The notes under the pieces were generated by a model that worked only from the letters and a program-made list of their open reading frames with translations, had not been told where the DNA came from and ran no database searches. From Bacteroidota bacterium (GTDB lineage: Bacteria > Bacteroidota > Bacteroidia > Sphingobacteriales > Sphingobacteriaceae): 35,779 bases of DNA. Of this stretch, positions 1-9,900 are shown piece by piece; the stretch's first letter is position 1, and every line of letters begins with the position of its first letter. Made by a program: the position numbers and the translations under genes. The stretch lies in contig JABDBT010000007.1 in NCBI GenBank assembly GCA_013288465.1, positions 1 through 35,779 of the forward strand, written 5' to 3'.

Positions 1-1241
1 ATGCAAATGACCTGCTTATCGACTCGCTAACGCAAACTGATAAATCGAGGTTTCTTTATTGCAGGGATGTGGTGGTTGAGTTAAATAATTACACCGGTAA
101 AACGCCCAGCGGGTTATATACCTACACCCTCAGGTACCTCAAGCTATCATCCCTAACCTCTCAATTAAATGCCGAAGGGATAACGTTAGAGCCGGTTACT
201 ACCAATGCTTTTTTTAATAAAAGCAAAAACGATAAGTACAGCGCGCGCATAGAATCGGTGCAACTTAACAGGTTTGATTTTTTGAATTACCATAAATACC
301 GGTCATTTTCGGCATCAAGCTTAGTTTTAGATAAGGGCACATTTTCTTTATACAGCAACCCTAATCGCGCGCCAACAAATACGGATAAAATAAAAACATT
401 CCCGGCCATGGTATTGGCTAATTTACAAGTTGATACTAAGGTGGATACTGTTTTGGTAAAGCACCTTAGTATCAGTTATAGCGAGCTTAACAATAAATCA
501 AAAGAAACCGGCACTATTACCTTTAACAATACCAACGGCCAGTTTTTAAATATCACTAATAATAAGACGGCCCTTCAAACAAATAATTTTTGTATTGCCC
601 GCTTAAGCAGTTATTTTATGAACCAGGGCGAGCTGAACGTGCTTTTTACTTTTAACCTAACGGATAAAGATGCAGCCTATACCTACAAAGGTAACCTGGG
701 GGCAATGGACCTGAAAGCAGTTAACCCGGCTGCTGTACCGCTGGCCATGGTAAAAATAACATCCGGTAAGCTTGAAAACTTAGATTTTGATTTTAAATCT
801 AACGGTAAAATAGCCAAGGGCAAGGTCACCGTTTTATATAACGACCTTAAAGTGACTATTTTAAAGCCAGACAGCGATAGCGAAAAACTGAAAAAGATGC
901 GGATCGCGTCACTGTATGCAAACATATTCATTGTTAAACATGATAACCCTGATGAACCGGGCGAGATACCCCGGTCATATAATGTAGCCTTCCCGCGGCC
1001 AATTACCTCGCCATTTTTTAATTACACCTGGAAATCGCTATTTGAAGGTATTAAACCAGGCGTAGGCCTTACTAAAAAAACTCAGGAAACTACCAAAGCC
1101 CTGGTTGCCAAAGGTGTTCTGAACAAACAAAACCGTATAATAAAAAGAGAACAAAGAAAATTACGCAGGGCCGAACGACGAAAAAAACGGGAAGACAAAA
1201 AATTGCAGGAAAGCCTTCAAAATGATGATCTGCTAAATTGA
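1..1241 (+). CDS. AsmA-like / hypothetical exported protein, 5'-partial
   Basis: The reading frame is open to the left edge (codons start at base 3, no stop), so the N-terminus lies outside the window. The GTG at 69 is only an internal codon. The visible 413 residues are rich in alternating beta-strand segments (for example SARIESVQLNRFDFLNYHKY), as in AsmA/TamB-like or DUF748-like proteins of Bacteroidota that span the periplasm or sit in the outer membrane. The C-terminus (about the last 55 residues) is a very basic, probably helical tail with repeated R/K/E. I do not recognise a specific family member, and no catalytic motif is seen. The next gene lies 90 bases downstream on the same strand. 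The AsmA-like call rests on overall style only. Confidence 0.6.
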   Translation, partial: ANDLLIDSLTQTDKSRFLYCRDVVVELNNYTGKTPSGLYTYTLRYLKLSSLTSQLNAEGITLEPVTTNAFFNKSKNDKYSARIESVQLNRFDFLNYHKYRSFSASSLVLDKGTFSLYSNPNRAPTNTDKIKTFPAMVLANLQVDTKVDTVLVKHLSISYSELNNKSKETGTITFNNTNGQFLNITNNKTALQTNNFCIARLSSYFMNQGELNVLFTFNLTDKDAAYTYKGNLGAMDLKAVNPAAVPLAMVKITSGKLENLDFDFKSNGKIAKGKVTVLYNDLKVTILKPDSDSEKLKKMRIASLYANIFIVKHDNPDEPGEIPRSYNVAFPRPITSPFFNYTWKSLFEGIKPGVGLTKKTQETTKALVAKGVLNKQNRIIKREQRKLRRAERRKKREDKKLQESLQNDDLLN

Positions 1242-1331
1242 ATCCTCTATCATCCATTACTTTATTATATTTTTTTACCCACCATGCAACGCCCGCGTTA
1301 ATAACCGCATCTTATAGTAAAACAACTTAAA

Positions 1332-2039
1332 ATGAAAAGAATTTCAATTACCCTGTTTGCCGCGATAGTGTTTATTGCCGCAACACTAAACGCATCGGCC
1401 CAAAATGAGCAAACCAGGCAGGTGTCGGGCTTTAACGGCATCGCATCATCAGGTTCATTTAATGTGCATGTAAAAATTGACGGCACCGAAAGTTTAAAAT
1501 TAACCGCCGACGCGTCAATTATCAACGAGATCGAAACCGTGGTTGAAAACGGCAAATTAGAGATCAGGTTTAAAAAATCGCATAAATGGGATGATGGCAA
1601 CCATGGCAAGATCGAAGTTTACGTTACTGCCAAATCGCTTTCTAACCTGGCAGAAGCGGGGTCAGGTAATATTAATGTTGAAGGCGCTTTAGGTGGCGAT
1701 AACGCTAAAATTGCTGTTAGCGGATCGGGCAATGTAACCACCACCGTTAAAGCAAATGATCTTCATGCGGTTATCAGCGGCTCGGGTAATATTAAGCTCG
1801 ACGGCAGTTCAAGTAATGCCAATATTGCGATCAGTGGGTCGGGAGGGTTAAAAGCTAAAGAATTTAAAGCAGGCTCGGTATCAGCAGTTATTACCGGCTC
1901 GGGTAACGCGTATATAGGGGCCGATAAAACCGTGACCGCCCATATTGTAGGTTCGGGTTCGCTTGTTTATTCGGGCCAGGCAACCATTAGTGATGTCCGT
2001 ACAGTAGGTTCGGGCAGGGTTACGAAAGCTAATGAATAA
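1332..2039 (+). CDS. Head GIN domain protein (DUF2807), copy 1
   Basis: This is a 235-residue exported protein. An N-terminal signal peptide (KRISITLFAAIVFIAATLNASA) is followed by the typical head-GIN opening QVSGFNGIASSGSFNVHV at about residues 30-47. The rest is a series of short repeats each carrying a GSGN or GSGS turn, the pattern of a right-handed beta-helix in the DUF2807 (putative auto-transporter adhesin, head GIN) family. Family function is not established; members are periplasmic or surface proteins common in Bacteroidota. It is followed after 96 bases by a clear paralogue on the same strand, so the two arose by tandem duplication and are probably co-expressed. The ATG at 1332 is chosen because it gives a complete signal peptide. 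Confidence 0.9.
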   Translation: MKRISITLFAAIVFIAATLNASAQNEQTRQVSGFNGIASSGSFNVHVKIDGTESLKLTADASIINEIETVVENGKLEIRFKKSHKWDDGNHGKIEVYVTAKSLSNLAEAGSGNINVEGALGGDNAKIAVSGSGNVTTTVKANDLHAVISGSGNIKLDGSSSNANIAISGSGGLKAKEFKAGSVSAVITGSGNAYIGADKTVTAHIVGSGSLVYSGQATISDVRTVGSGRVTKANE

Positions 2040-2135
2040 TCAACTCTTATACTTAAATAGAAGCTAAAAGCAGAATGCGCAAAGCTTAAAGCCAAATTTT
2101 TTAATTATCAATAACTTATATAAACCAAAACAATC

Positions 2136-2837
2136 ATGAAAAAAATTGCACTTACATTATTCGCTGTAGTATTGGTTATCGCCACAACATTAAAAGCGTC
2201 GGCGTTTACCGAGCAAACCAGGCAGGTTTCGGGGTTTAACAGCATTTCGGGTTCAAGTTCATTTGCCATACATGTTAATATTAATGGCACCGAGAGCTTG
2301 AAAATAGATGCTGATCAAAGTATTATTAATGACATTGAAACGGTGGTTGAAAACGGCACCCTGAAAATAGGGTTTAAGCGGTCCTTCGAGTGGCATCATA
2401 ATGTGGGCAAGGTTGATGTATATGTTACAGCCAAATCACTATCAGCCCTTTCAAACTCCGGTTCGGGTTCAATTAAAGTTGATGGCGGCGAGCTACAGGG
2501 CAAAGAGGCCGAAGTGCATATAAGCGGCTCGGGCAACATTACAACTGGTGTTAAAACCGAAGCTTTAAATGTGCATATCAGCGGTTCGGGTTCCATTAAT
2601 CTTAGCGGTAATGCAAACAATGCCGAAATTCAAATCAGTGGTTCGGGGCAATTGAGAGGGAAAGAATTAAAAACTGAAGCTATAAAGGCACATCTGTCAG
2701 GTTCGGGCAGCGCTTATATCAATGCTGATAAAAGTATATCTGCCCATATTTCAGGCTCGGGTAGCCTGATGTACTCAGGCAGTGCAAGTATTACCGACAT
2801 CAGCACATCAGGCTCGGGCAGGGTGAGGAAAGGATAA
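2136..2837 (+). CDS. Head GIN domain protein (DUF2807), copy 2
   Basis: This 233-residue protein has the same build as its upstream neighbour: signal peptide (IALTLFAVVLVIATTLKASA), the motif EQTRQVSGFNSISGSSSF, then about seven beta-helix turns marked by SGSG (GSGSIKVDGG, SGSGNITTG, SGSGSINLSG, SGSGQLRG, SGSGSAYINA, SGSGSLMYSG, SGSGRVRKG). Runs such as RQVSGFN, DIETVVENG, VYVTAKSLS and the closing SGSGRV region are shared with copy 1, so it is a tandem paralogue. A GC-rich hairpin followed by a T run ends the unit about 35 bases after the stop. A surface or periplasmic structural role is likely, but no substrate can be read from the sequence. Confidence 0.9.
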   Translation: MKKIALTLFAVVLVIATTLKASAFTEQTRQVSGFNSISGSSSFAIHVNINGTESLKIDADQSIINDIETVVENGTLKIGFKRSFEWHHNVGKVDVYVTAKSLSALSNSGSGSIKVDGGELQGKEAEVHISGSGNITTGVKTEALNVHISGSGSINLSGNANNAEIQISGSGQLRGKELKTEAIKAHLSGSGSAYINADKSISAHISGSGSLMYSGSASITDISTSGSGRVRKG

Positions 2838-2873
2838 GATCAAACATTTTCCATAATAAATTAGTAATGAAAG

Positions 2874-2898
2874 GCCGCCCTTATACAGGGCGGTTTTT
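2874..2898 (+). terminator. Rho-independent terminator after the head-GIN pair
   Basis: CCGCCC (2875-2880) pairs with GGGCGG (2888-2893) across a 7-base loop and is followed at once by TTTTT. It lies 37 bases after the stop of the second head-GIN gene and upstream of the PAP2 gene, so it should close the head-GIN unit. Confidence 0.8.
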
Positions 2899-3025
2899 GT
2901 TATTTGATAATACTGATCAAACAAAACAGGGAAAAAGATAATTTATCACCCACCCTTAACTCAAACAAAAAAACCTATATGTAAACCAAAATAGTTAAAC
3001 ATTGTTAATATGGTAAACTACTCCT

Positions 3026-3793
3026 GTGAAAAATATCATATTCGCATTACTATGTACAGTGGTGTTTAAAGTAAGCGCCCAGGATACAGATACCGTGAAA
3101 AAGGACAGTCCTGCTGTTAACGATACGGTAAAACATTTATACCGTAAACCCGGGACCTTTATTGCCCCGGCAGTTTTGATAGGCTATGGCGCATTGTCAT
3201 TTGTGGTGCACCCGATACGCAATTTTGATTATTACGTTAGGGGGCGTATAGCAACAAGTGCACCTAATTATAACTCAAAACTTGATGATTACCTACAGTT
3301 ATCGCCTGCTGTGTTGGTATATGGTTTAAACCTTGCGGGCGATGAAGGCCAAAACAGGTTTGTTGACCGTACCGCGCTGTTGGCCTTATCCGGCGGGATC
3401 TTAACCGTTACCGATGGCTTAAAATACATCGCGCACCGCAGGCGACCGTATGGTACAGATCCGCTTTCTTTTCCTTCGGGCCATACAGGCGCGGCTTTCC
3501 TGGCCGCCGAATTCCTTGCACAGGAGTATGGCGATAAATCCCCATTATATAGCGTATTGGGCTACACCGTTGCCTCTACTACCGCAGTTTTGAGGATGTA
3601 TGGCAGGGCGCATTGGTTTAGCGATTGTGTTGCCGGGGCTGGCTTTGGAATGCTTTCAACCAAAGTGGCTTATTTGGTTTATCCTTATATCCGCAGTAAA
3701 CTAACACATAGAGGCAAACATGGAAGAACCACTATGGTTATGCCAACCTACCAGGATGGCGCACCCGGTTTAGCATTTGCTATGCAGTTGTGA
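3026..3793 (+). CDS. PAP2 superfamily phosphatase
   Basis: This 255-residue exported or membrane protein begins with a signal peptide (KNIIFALLCTVVFKVSAQ). All three PAP2 phosphatase signatures are present: K133-x6-R140-P141 (KYIAHRRRP), PSGH at residues 150-153, and R190-x5-H196-x3-D200 (RMYGRAHWFSD). This acid-phosphatase fold typically dephosphorylates phospholipid-type substrates such as phosphatidic acid, undecaprenyl pyrophosphate or lipid A phosphates, at the periplasmic face. Which substrate applies cannot be read here. The start is a GTG at 3026; it gives a complete signal peptide and no better ATG lies upstream. It follows the head-GIN terminator, so it likely has its own promoter, and it converges on sprA. 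Confidence 0.88.
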   Translation: MKNIIFALLCTVVFKVSAQDTDTVKKDSPAVNDTVKHLYRKPGTFIAPAVLIGYGALSFVVHPIRNFDYYVRGRIATSAPNYNSKLDDYLQLSPAVLVYGLNLAGDEGQNRFVDRTALLALSGGILTVTDGLKYIAHRRRPYGTDPLSFPSGHTGAAFLAAEFLAQEYGDKSPLYSVLGYTVASTTAVLRMYGRAHWFSDCVAGAGFGMLSTKVAYLVYPYIRSKLTHRGKHGRTTMVMPTYQDGAPGLAFAMQL

Positions 3794-3906
3794 GCAGTAC
3801 ACCAAAAAGCAGACAAGGCCTTATGTAAACCAATTGCAGAATTAGGCTGGATGAGGTAGCATTAGTCAGAATTAGGTAGTGTTCCAGCCGTTCCAGAGTG
3901 TACCAG

Positions 3907-3931
3907 GTGTTCCACTTCGCAGTTGGAACAC
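3907..3931. other. Hairpin between convergent PAP2 and sprA genes
   Basis: GTGTTCCA (3907-3914) and TGGAACAC (3924-3931) form a perfect 8-bp stem with a 9-base loop. An outer AGTGTTCCA at 3878-3886 can compete for the same right arm (TGGAACACT, 3924-3932), and GTTCCA occurs three times in 50 bases. There is no T run on either strand, so a simple intrinsic terminator is doubtful. The 167-base gap holds no gene. Confidence 0.4.
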
Positions 3932-3960
3932 TCATCATCAAACCGAATCTTTGCGCTTTC

Positions 3961-6900
3961 TTACTGCAGCAACAATTTCAAATTAATACCGAAATTGGTA
4001 AACGCGGTATTAAAGCTTTGGGAGGTAAATGGCCGGGTAAGGTTTGAATCATAAAACAAGTCTAAATTAAACCGCTGGCTTATGGCATAATCAATTGATG
4101 GCCGGTAAGTAATGTTTTGCGCACCCGACGATACCTGGGCGGCCTGCACATCGGCCTGGTAAATAAGCGTTTTATTATTACGCAGGGCAAAATCAATTTT
4201 AAAGTTGATATCGTTTTTCAAAATGGTATTATTAAACAAGCCAAACGGGAATCTGAAATCCTTGGTTTTATAACCAAAGCCAATAACTATATCCTGCTCA
4301 TTTTGCTGTGTAAGCTGGCTGTTTAACACGCTCAGGCTCAGTATCCGGCTTTGGCGGAACTCAACATTGGCGGTTATATTGTTTTTAAAACGCATATCGG
4401 CGCCCAATAAAGGCACAAACTGTTCCATAATAGTTATGGCCGAAAACTGGTAAAGGGGCAAAAAGTCATTATTAACATCCCTTGCGCTTGGCGCACCATT
4501 GGTTTCCTGGTATTGTAATAGGCTACTATAATTACTTACTACATAAGACGAAGTATAACCATGCCGCAAATTAAATGAGTCAAATATATCTGCCAAAAAT
4601 GGTATGTGGATAAGCCCGTTATAGCTTATGAGCCAGTTGGGTATAGGTATATCCGGAAACTGGGTTAAACTTGATGATGTGGCGCTTTTACCGGTATAAG
4701 CGGCCAGGAAAGCCGGCACCAGTACGTTTTGCGAATTGGGGCCATACCCATCTGCATATCCCCCGGGGGTAGGTATCGAATTGGGGTTTAAATGGCCCAG
4801 GCGTTGCGAAATGGTAAGCCTGTCAGCTAAAAAGTTTTGAAATGCTTTTGACGTATTGTCAATACCGCTTTCTTTTGAAAATGCCGTGGCAATGGCTAAA
4901 TATGAAATGCTGTAATCGCCTGATGTTACAGGCGACAGGTCCTGGAACCCGTTTGCGGTTGGCAAATATTTAAAACTGGTTTGATAAGTACGGTCAATTG
5001 TCTTAAATCCGGTCAGTTCTATCCTCAGATCACGTATAGGCTCAATAGTAGCTTTAAGGTGATAATCCTGCGTGTATGAGGTTACGTACAATTGGTTTTG
5101 AAGTGTATCTGTGGATATCCAGTTATTGGCTATGGCACGGCTCCGCAAATCGGCCTGGCTGCCTAATAAAAACCCAATGCCAGGCGCGTTGTAATTAATA
5201 TCCTCGCCAAATAAATTTGATTGCGGCAAATAACCCGGAATAAACGTGCTTTGTGTAAGGGTATATGTTCCGCTTATGGTTTTAATGCCTGTTAAAAAGC
5301 TCAGCAAAACCTTCTTTAAACCGCTATTATCGTCGGCTTTAGCGGCATCCCTTAAAAACGGAAACTTGTTGTATAAACTAATAAAATTAAGCGCCGGGGT
5401 TATTTGTATGGTGCGGGCGTTTTGTATGCTGTTACCCACATTATATTGCGGGTCGCTTATAGCAAACTCAGGCTCAGCCTGCCAGTTAAAATGTGTTTGG
5501 TAATGGGCTATGGTACTTATCCAGTTAAGAGCGGGTATTTTATTAAACGGTACATTATAGTTAAAGGTAAGGTCATGAAAATAGTTGGTTGTGCGGCCAA
5601 GCCTTTTTAAATTTGACCAAAGGGTATCCATTTTAAGCCCGGTAAGGCGGCCATAAGGTTCATCAACTACCGATAGGTTGGTGGCATCAATATCCATGGT
5701 TAATGATTTGGTCAAATTCCATCCTATACCATATTTCCGGGTAATATTAAAGGTTTTATTAAAAGTGGTTGGTATAAAAGTTGGGTTGGTAGGGTCGTTA
5801 TTACGAAGGGTATTTTCTGAGTAAAACCTGTCAAAATTGATCCCGAAGTTTAACCTGGTTGGTAACAGATCAAAATTAATATCCTTTATCAAAGTGAGTA
5901 AATTGCTTTTAATGATCTTGGCAAAAGGGCTAAAATATTTTGGCTGATTGGCGTAGCTGTATATTAAAGCGGCATGGTACGTTTTTTCAATATCATTCAG
6001 GGTGGTAAAATCATGGTGCAGGTATTCGCTGTACGAGTACGAGAGGTTGAAGTTTTCAATATCCCATATATGTGGTTTGGCGGTCGTGCTGGTCCTATCT
6101 TTACGCACATTGGTGAAATTATAACTTTTACGCATCGTATAATCCTCGGCGGCATTTTTTATCGAGTCGCGCTGTTGTGAACTGGTTGCAGCAGCTAAGG
6201 TTTGCTTTAACAAAACATCGGGTTGAGCCGGATCATACTCGGGCGTATTTACCTGGTTTGAAACATTTATATAGGTAGGTATCTTAACGCCGCTTTTTTG
6301 CGGGAAAAATTTACCCAGGTCCATGGTAGCAGCTATATTATAACCCTGGTTATCGCTCAGGCTGCGGTCTTCCAGTTTCGAATCAAGCGTACCAAAACCT
6401 ATGGTAGTTTTACTGCCCGATATTGTAATATCGGCAAAGTCGGCCAGTTTTATATCTGCCCGACCTAAGGCGGCCCATCCGCCCTGCTCATTAAAATCAG
6501 TTAACCGCAATTCATCAAACCATACAATTGCCGATTTATTAAGCCCGTCATCAACACCGGGTGGGCTGTTGCCCCTATATGGGTTGCGCACGCCCAGCAT
6601 AATAGTAGCCACGCGGCTCAGATCAGGCATCCCCATAACGGTAACCTTATTATGCCCGTCGGTAAAAGTAAAAGGCATGTTAAGCGGCCATGGCAACCCT
6701 TTGTATTTTGCATTATTGCGCGCCTCTTTTGCATTGGTTAATAGTGAAAGCGCTATGTCCAATTCATTTACTGATGGCCATATCAAATTAGGGTCGGTTG
6801 TGGCGGTGGTAACTTTTAGCGGTATTTCATACTCATAATAATTATCCTGATAATCTGCCCCCAAACGTATAAAGGCGCTCACATCATTATCCTTTAGCTG

Positions 6901-9900
6901 GGTACCGGTAGCGGCCTCGGCATGGATAAACATTTGCAAATGTTTGTATTGGCGCAGGTCGTTACTAAATAACTTATATGCCGCCCTTGAATACCCATCG
7001 CTAAGGTTAAGCACATTTAACGATAATGATTGCTCATTTAATTGTGTATTAGTTTGCAGGTTATTATAATCGCGCTGGCGGGTAATGCCCGGCGGCACCA
7101 CATAAGGTATAGGCGTACGGTTACCATTAGCTTCAATATTCACAGCCTCAACAGTAATGGTTGAGTTATCTAAAGGAGGGTTAACCAATGCCGGGTCGGC
7201 AATTACGTTAAGCGGGTTGGCTTCGGTGTTATAAGCGCGCCAGTCGCCGCGTGTCAGTTGTAATTCGGCAAAGCGCAAAATGGCCGTATCGGCAAAGTTT
7301 GTCATAAACATCCGCATAAACCTGATGGCTTTAAAATCCTGTATGCCGCCAACGGCCTGCTGGTAACTGTTAATGGGTATGCGAAACTGGTACCAGGTTA
7401 CCGCCTGTGTTGTACCGTTTGCCAGTTTAACCTGCGATGTTACTTTGTCGTTCACAAAATTTTGGCCAATTACCAGGTCCTTGGGGCGCATGGATACCTT
7501 GTATTGAAAATATTCATCATCCTGGCTCATGTTGTTATCATGGTCAATGTCTTCCCCGTCGGGTATAGATGTAGATGCCGATGTTGATAGCCCAAGTAAT
7601 GCCTGCGACTGAGCAGAGGTTGGCGAGTTGCCTTCGGTGCCATTATACATGCTATAACGCTGCAAAATACCTGCCCTGCTTTGGTCAAGCTGCGGCCCCT
7701 GGTAGTATTGAAAATTATCAGACGATGGGTCATTTGAAAAAATGGAAGCTGCCTGCGGGCTAAGTTGGTTTTTAAGTCGCTGCACTATTGGAGCAAACTT
7801 CACCCTTTCGTCCGCGTCGCCTAATCCGTCAAGGCCCACGTCCTGTAATTGTCGCGAAGCTGGGTTACTGTCAAAAGCATTCACAACCGGCTGGTTACGG
7901 GGTACGCGGCCCCATGCGGTGGTATCAACGGTGCTATAGTCGCCATTAACCGGCAAGCCGTTTTCTAAACTCTTGCGGCCATCTTTCAATACATCTTCTG
8001 ATATACTGCCCAGGTTAAAATACAAATCGCCACCTGCTGAGTTTGGTTTATAAATAAAAGGGTCCATCACCCAAAACTCAATGTACTCCACATTTAACGA
8101 TTGGAAATCGGTAGTTGAAATAGGACGATATATGCCACCCCAGCGCGCGGTTGGATTTTGCAATGAGCCATCGGTATTAATACCTGTTGTTGCGTAATTG
8201 TACGGCCCGCGTACAGTTGGGTAAAAAGCCATATCCAGGGTGGCTATGCTTAGTGGCTGCCCTGTAACTGATTGTTTGTATGGGAAAACCTCGGTTTCTA
8301 AAACCTGCCTTACATAATGGTTTGACAGTTCGGTGCGCGAGACCGGTATGGTTGAACTGGTATAAAATATGGGGTCGATATTATAAAAGGCCAGCCGCGC
8401 GCGGTTAAAACCATAGCCCAGGTTATTGAATAAGCTCGATTCGGGAAATAGCTGCGGCGTTGCCGAAATGCCCCAGGCATTGGCGCTTTTAACATCAATA
8501 ACCGACTGGCTGTTTTCAAAATCATCCAGGTATGATGTCCCGCTTGTTGATCCTGCGTAATTTAACACACTTGGGCTGCCGGGCAGCAGCTGGGCAAACT
8601 CGCCGTATAAACTTACTGAAGAGGGTACTTTGGTATGAATAAAAGGTATTTTATCAACCCATTTGGTAAGCATCCGCGAGGGCGAATTATAAGTAGCATC
8701 AAAACCCCAAATGGTATTGGAGATCGACTCTTGCCCAATGGCCTCATTTTGCGATATGGGTTGCTCCGTAAGGTGCATAATGGTTGCGCCTAACGCAAGT
8801 TTGGGGCTTACTTTATAATCAAACCGGGAGCCATATAATGATTTTTGCTGTACGCCAAATAGTTCATTGTTTTCTAAATTAACGGTAATTGGTTGCCCCG
8901 ATGAAAGTAATGCCTGGTTAATAATATTAATACGGCCCGTGTTATAATCAATGGTATAATCGGTGCCTTCGGCCAGTTTTTGCGAGCCAGAGTTTACTAT
9001 TACCGACCCCTGAGGTATATTTATGGCATTTAACTGATACGACCCGCCACCACCTGCCGCGCTATAGGTGCCTTTAATGGTGTAGCGGTTTAATTGCGGA
9101 AAATATTGCTGCGCCACGGTTTTGGTCGAATCATATAATTGCTGATAAACATACCTGCTCACCAGGTCCGTCTCGCCCGGGGCAAACTGGTTCTTCAAAT
9201 CAGACCCAAAAGGTTCGAGCACCGGGAATATGACGAGCCCGTTTTGCGCGTCGATGGTTATTTTATCCAGGAAATCAAAATAACCGTCGGGCTGCTTTTG
9301 ATTTTGCTGATCAAGGTTATCCAGGTCTGTTAGCTGTATCCAGAGTTTTCCCTTTGTGTTTTGCCCCTCTTCCATTATCGGTTTGGATATGCCCGACTTA
9401 TCGTCAAGCCTTGCTATTTGCAGTTTGAAATTTTGAGAACTAACCTGTGACGCATTTAAATAATAAATATTCTTCATCATTAACTTCCAGGTAGGCAGGT
9501 TGGTTTTCAGCAACGAGTTCTTCAGCAATTTGAGGTATAAAACCTTGGGTGTAGTTGGGTCAACCGGGATATCGCTTGAAAACTCACCCACCTGGTATTG
9601 CACGCCGTTTACCGTGTATTGATAAGCTACGGCCAATACCTCATCATTATTTAAGGGATAATTTAATGAGATATACCCCAATTGCGGGTTTAGCGTAAAC
9701 TCTTTCGAGGTAAGTTTACGGGCATAGGTTAGTTTGGCATAATTATCAGTGCCCCCTTTGCTGGCAAAATAGTTGATCAACGCGTTTGCAGGGTCGTTAG
9801 TTAAGCGGGCGCTTGCGGGCAAATTACGTAACAAGGAATTTGATTGTTGGGTAAAGCCCGGCCCCTGGAAACCGGCCGGCAATGCTGAGAAACCACTGCC

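Noticed and set aside
3946..3953. AATCTTTG before the sprA 3' end as a plus-strand promoter.
   Set aside because: It differs from the consensus and is followed by no plus-strand gene.
6401..6838. A 145-codon plus-strand ORF inside sprA.
   Set aside because: It lies fully antisense to conserved SprA sequence and has no domain or start signal.
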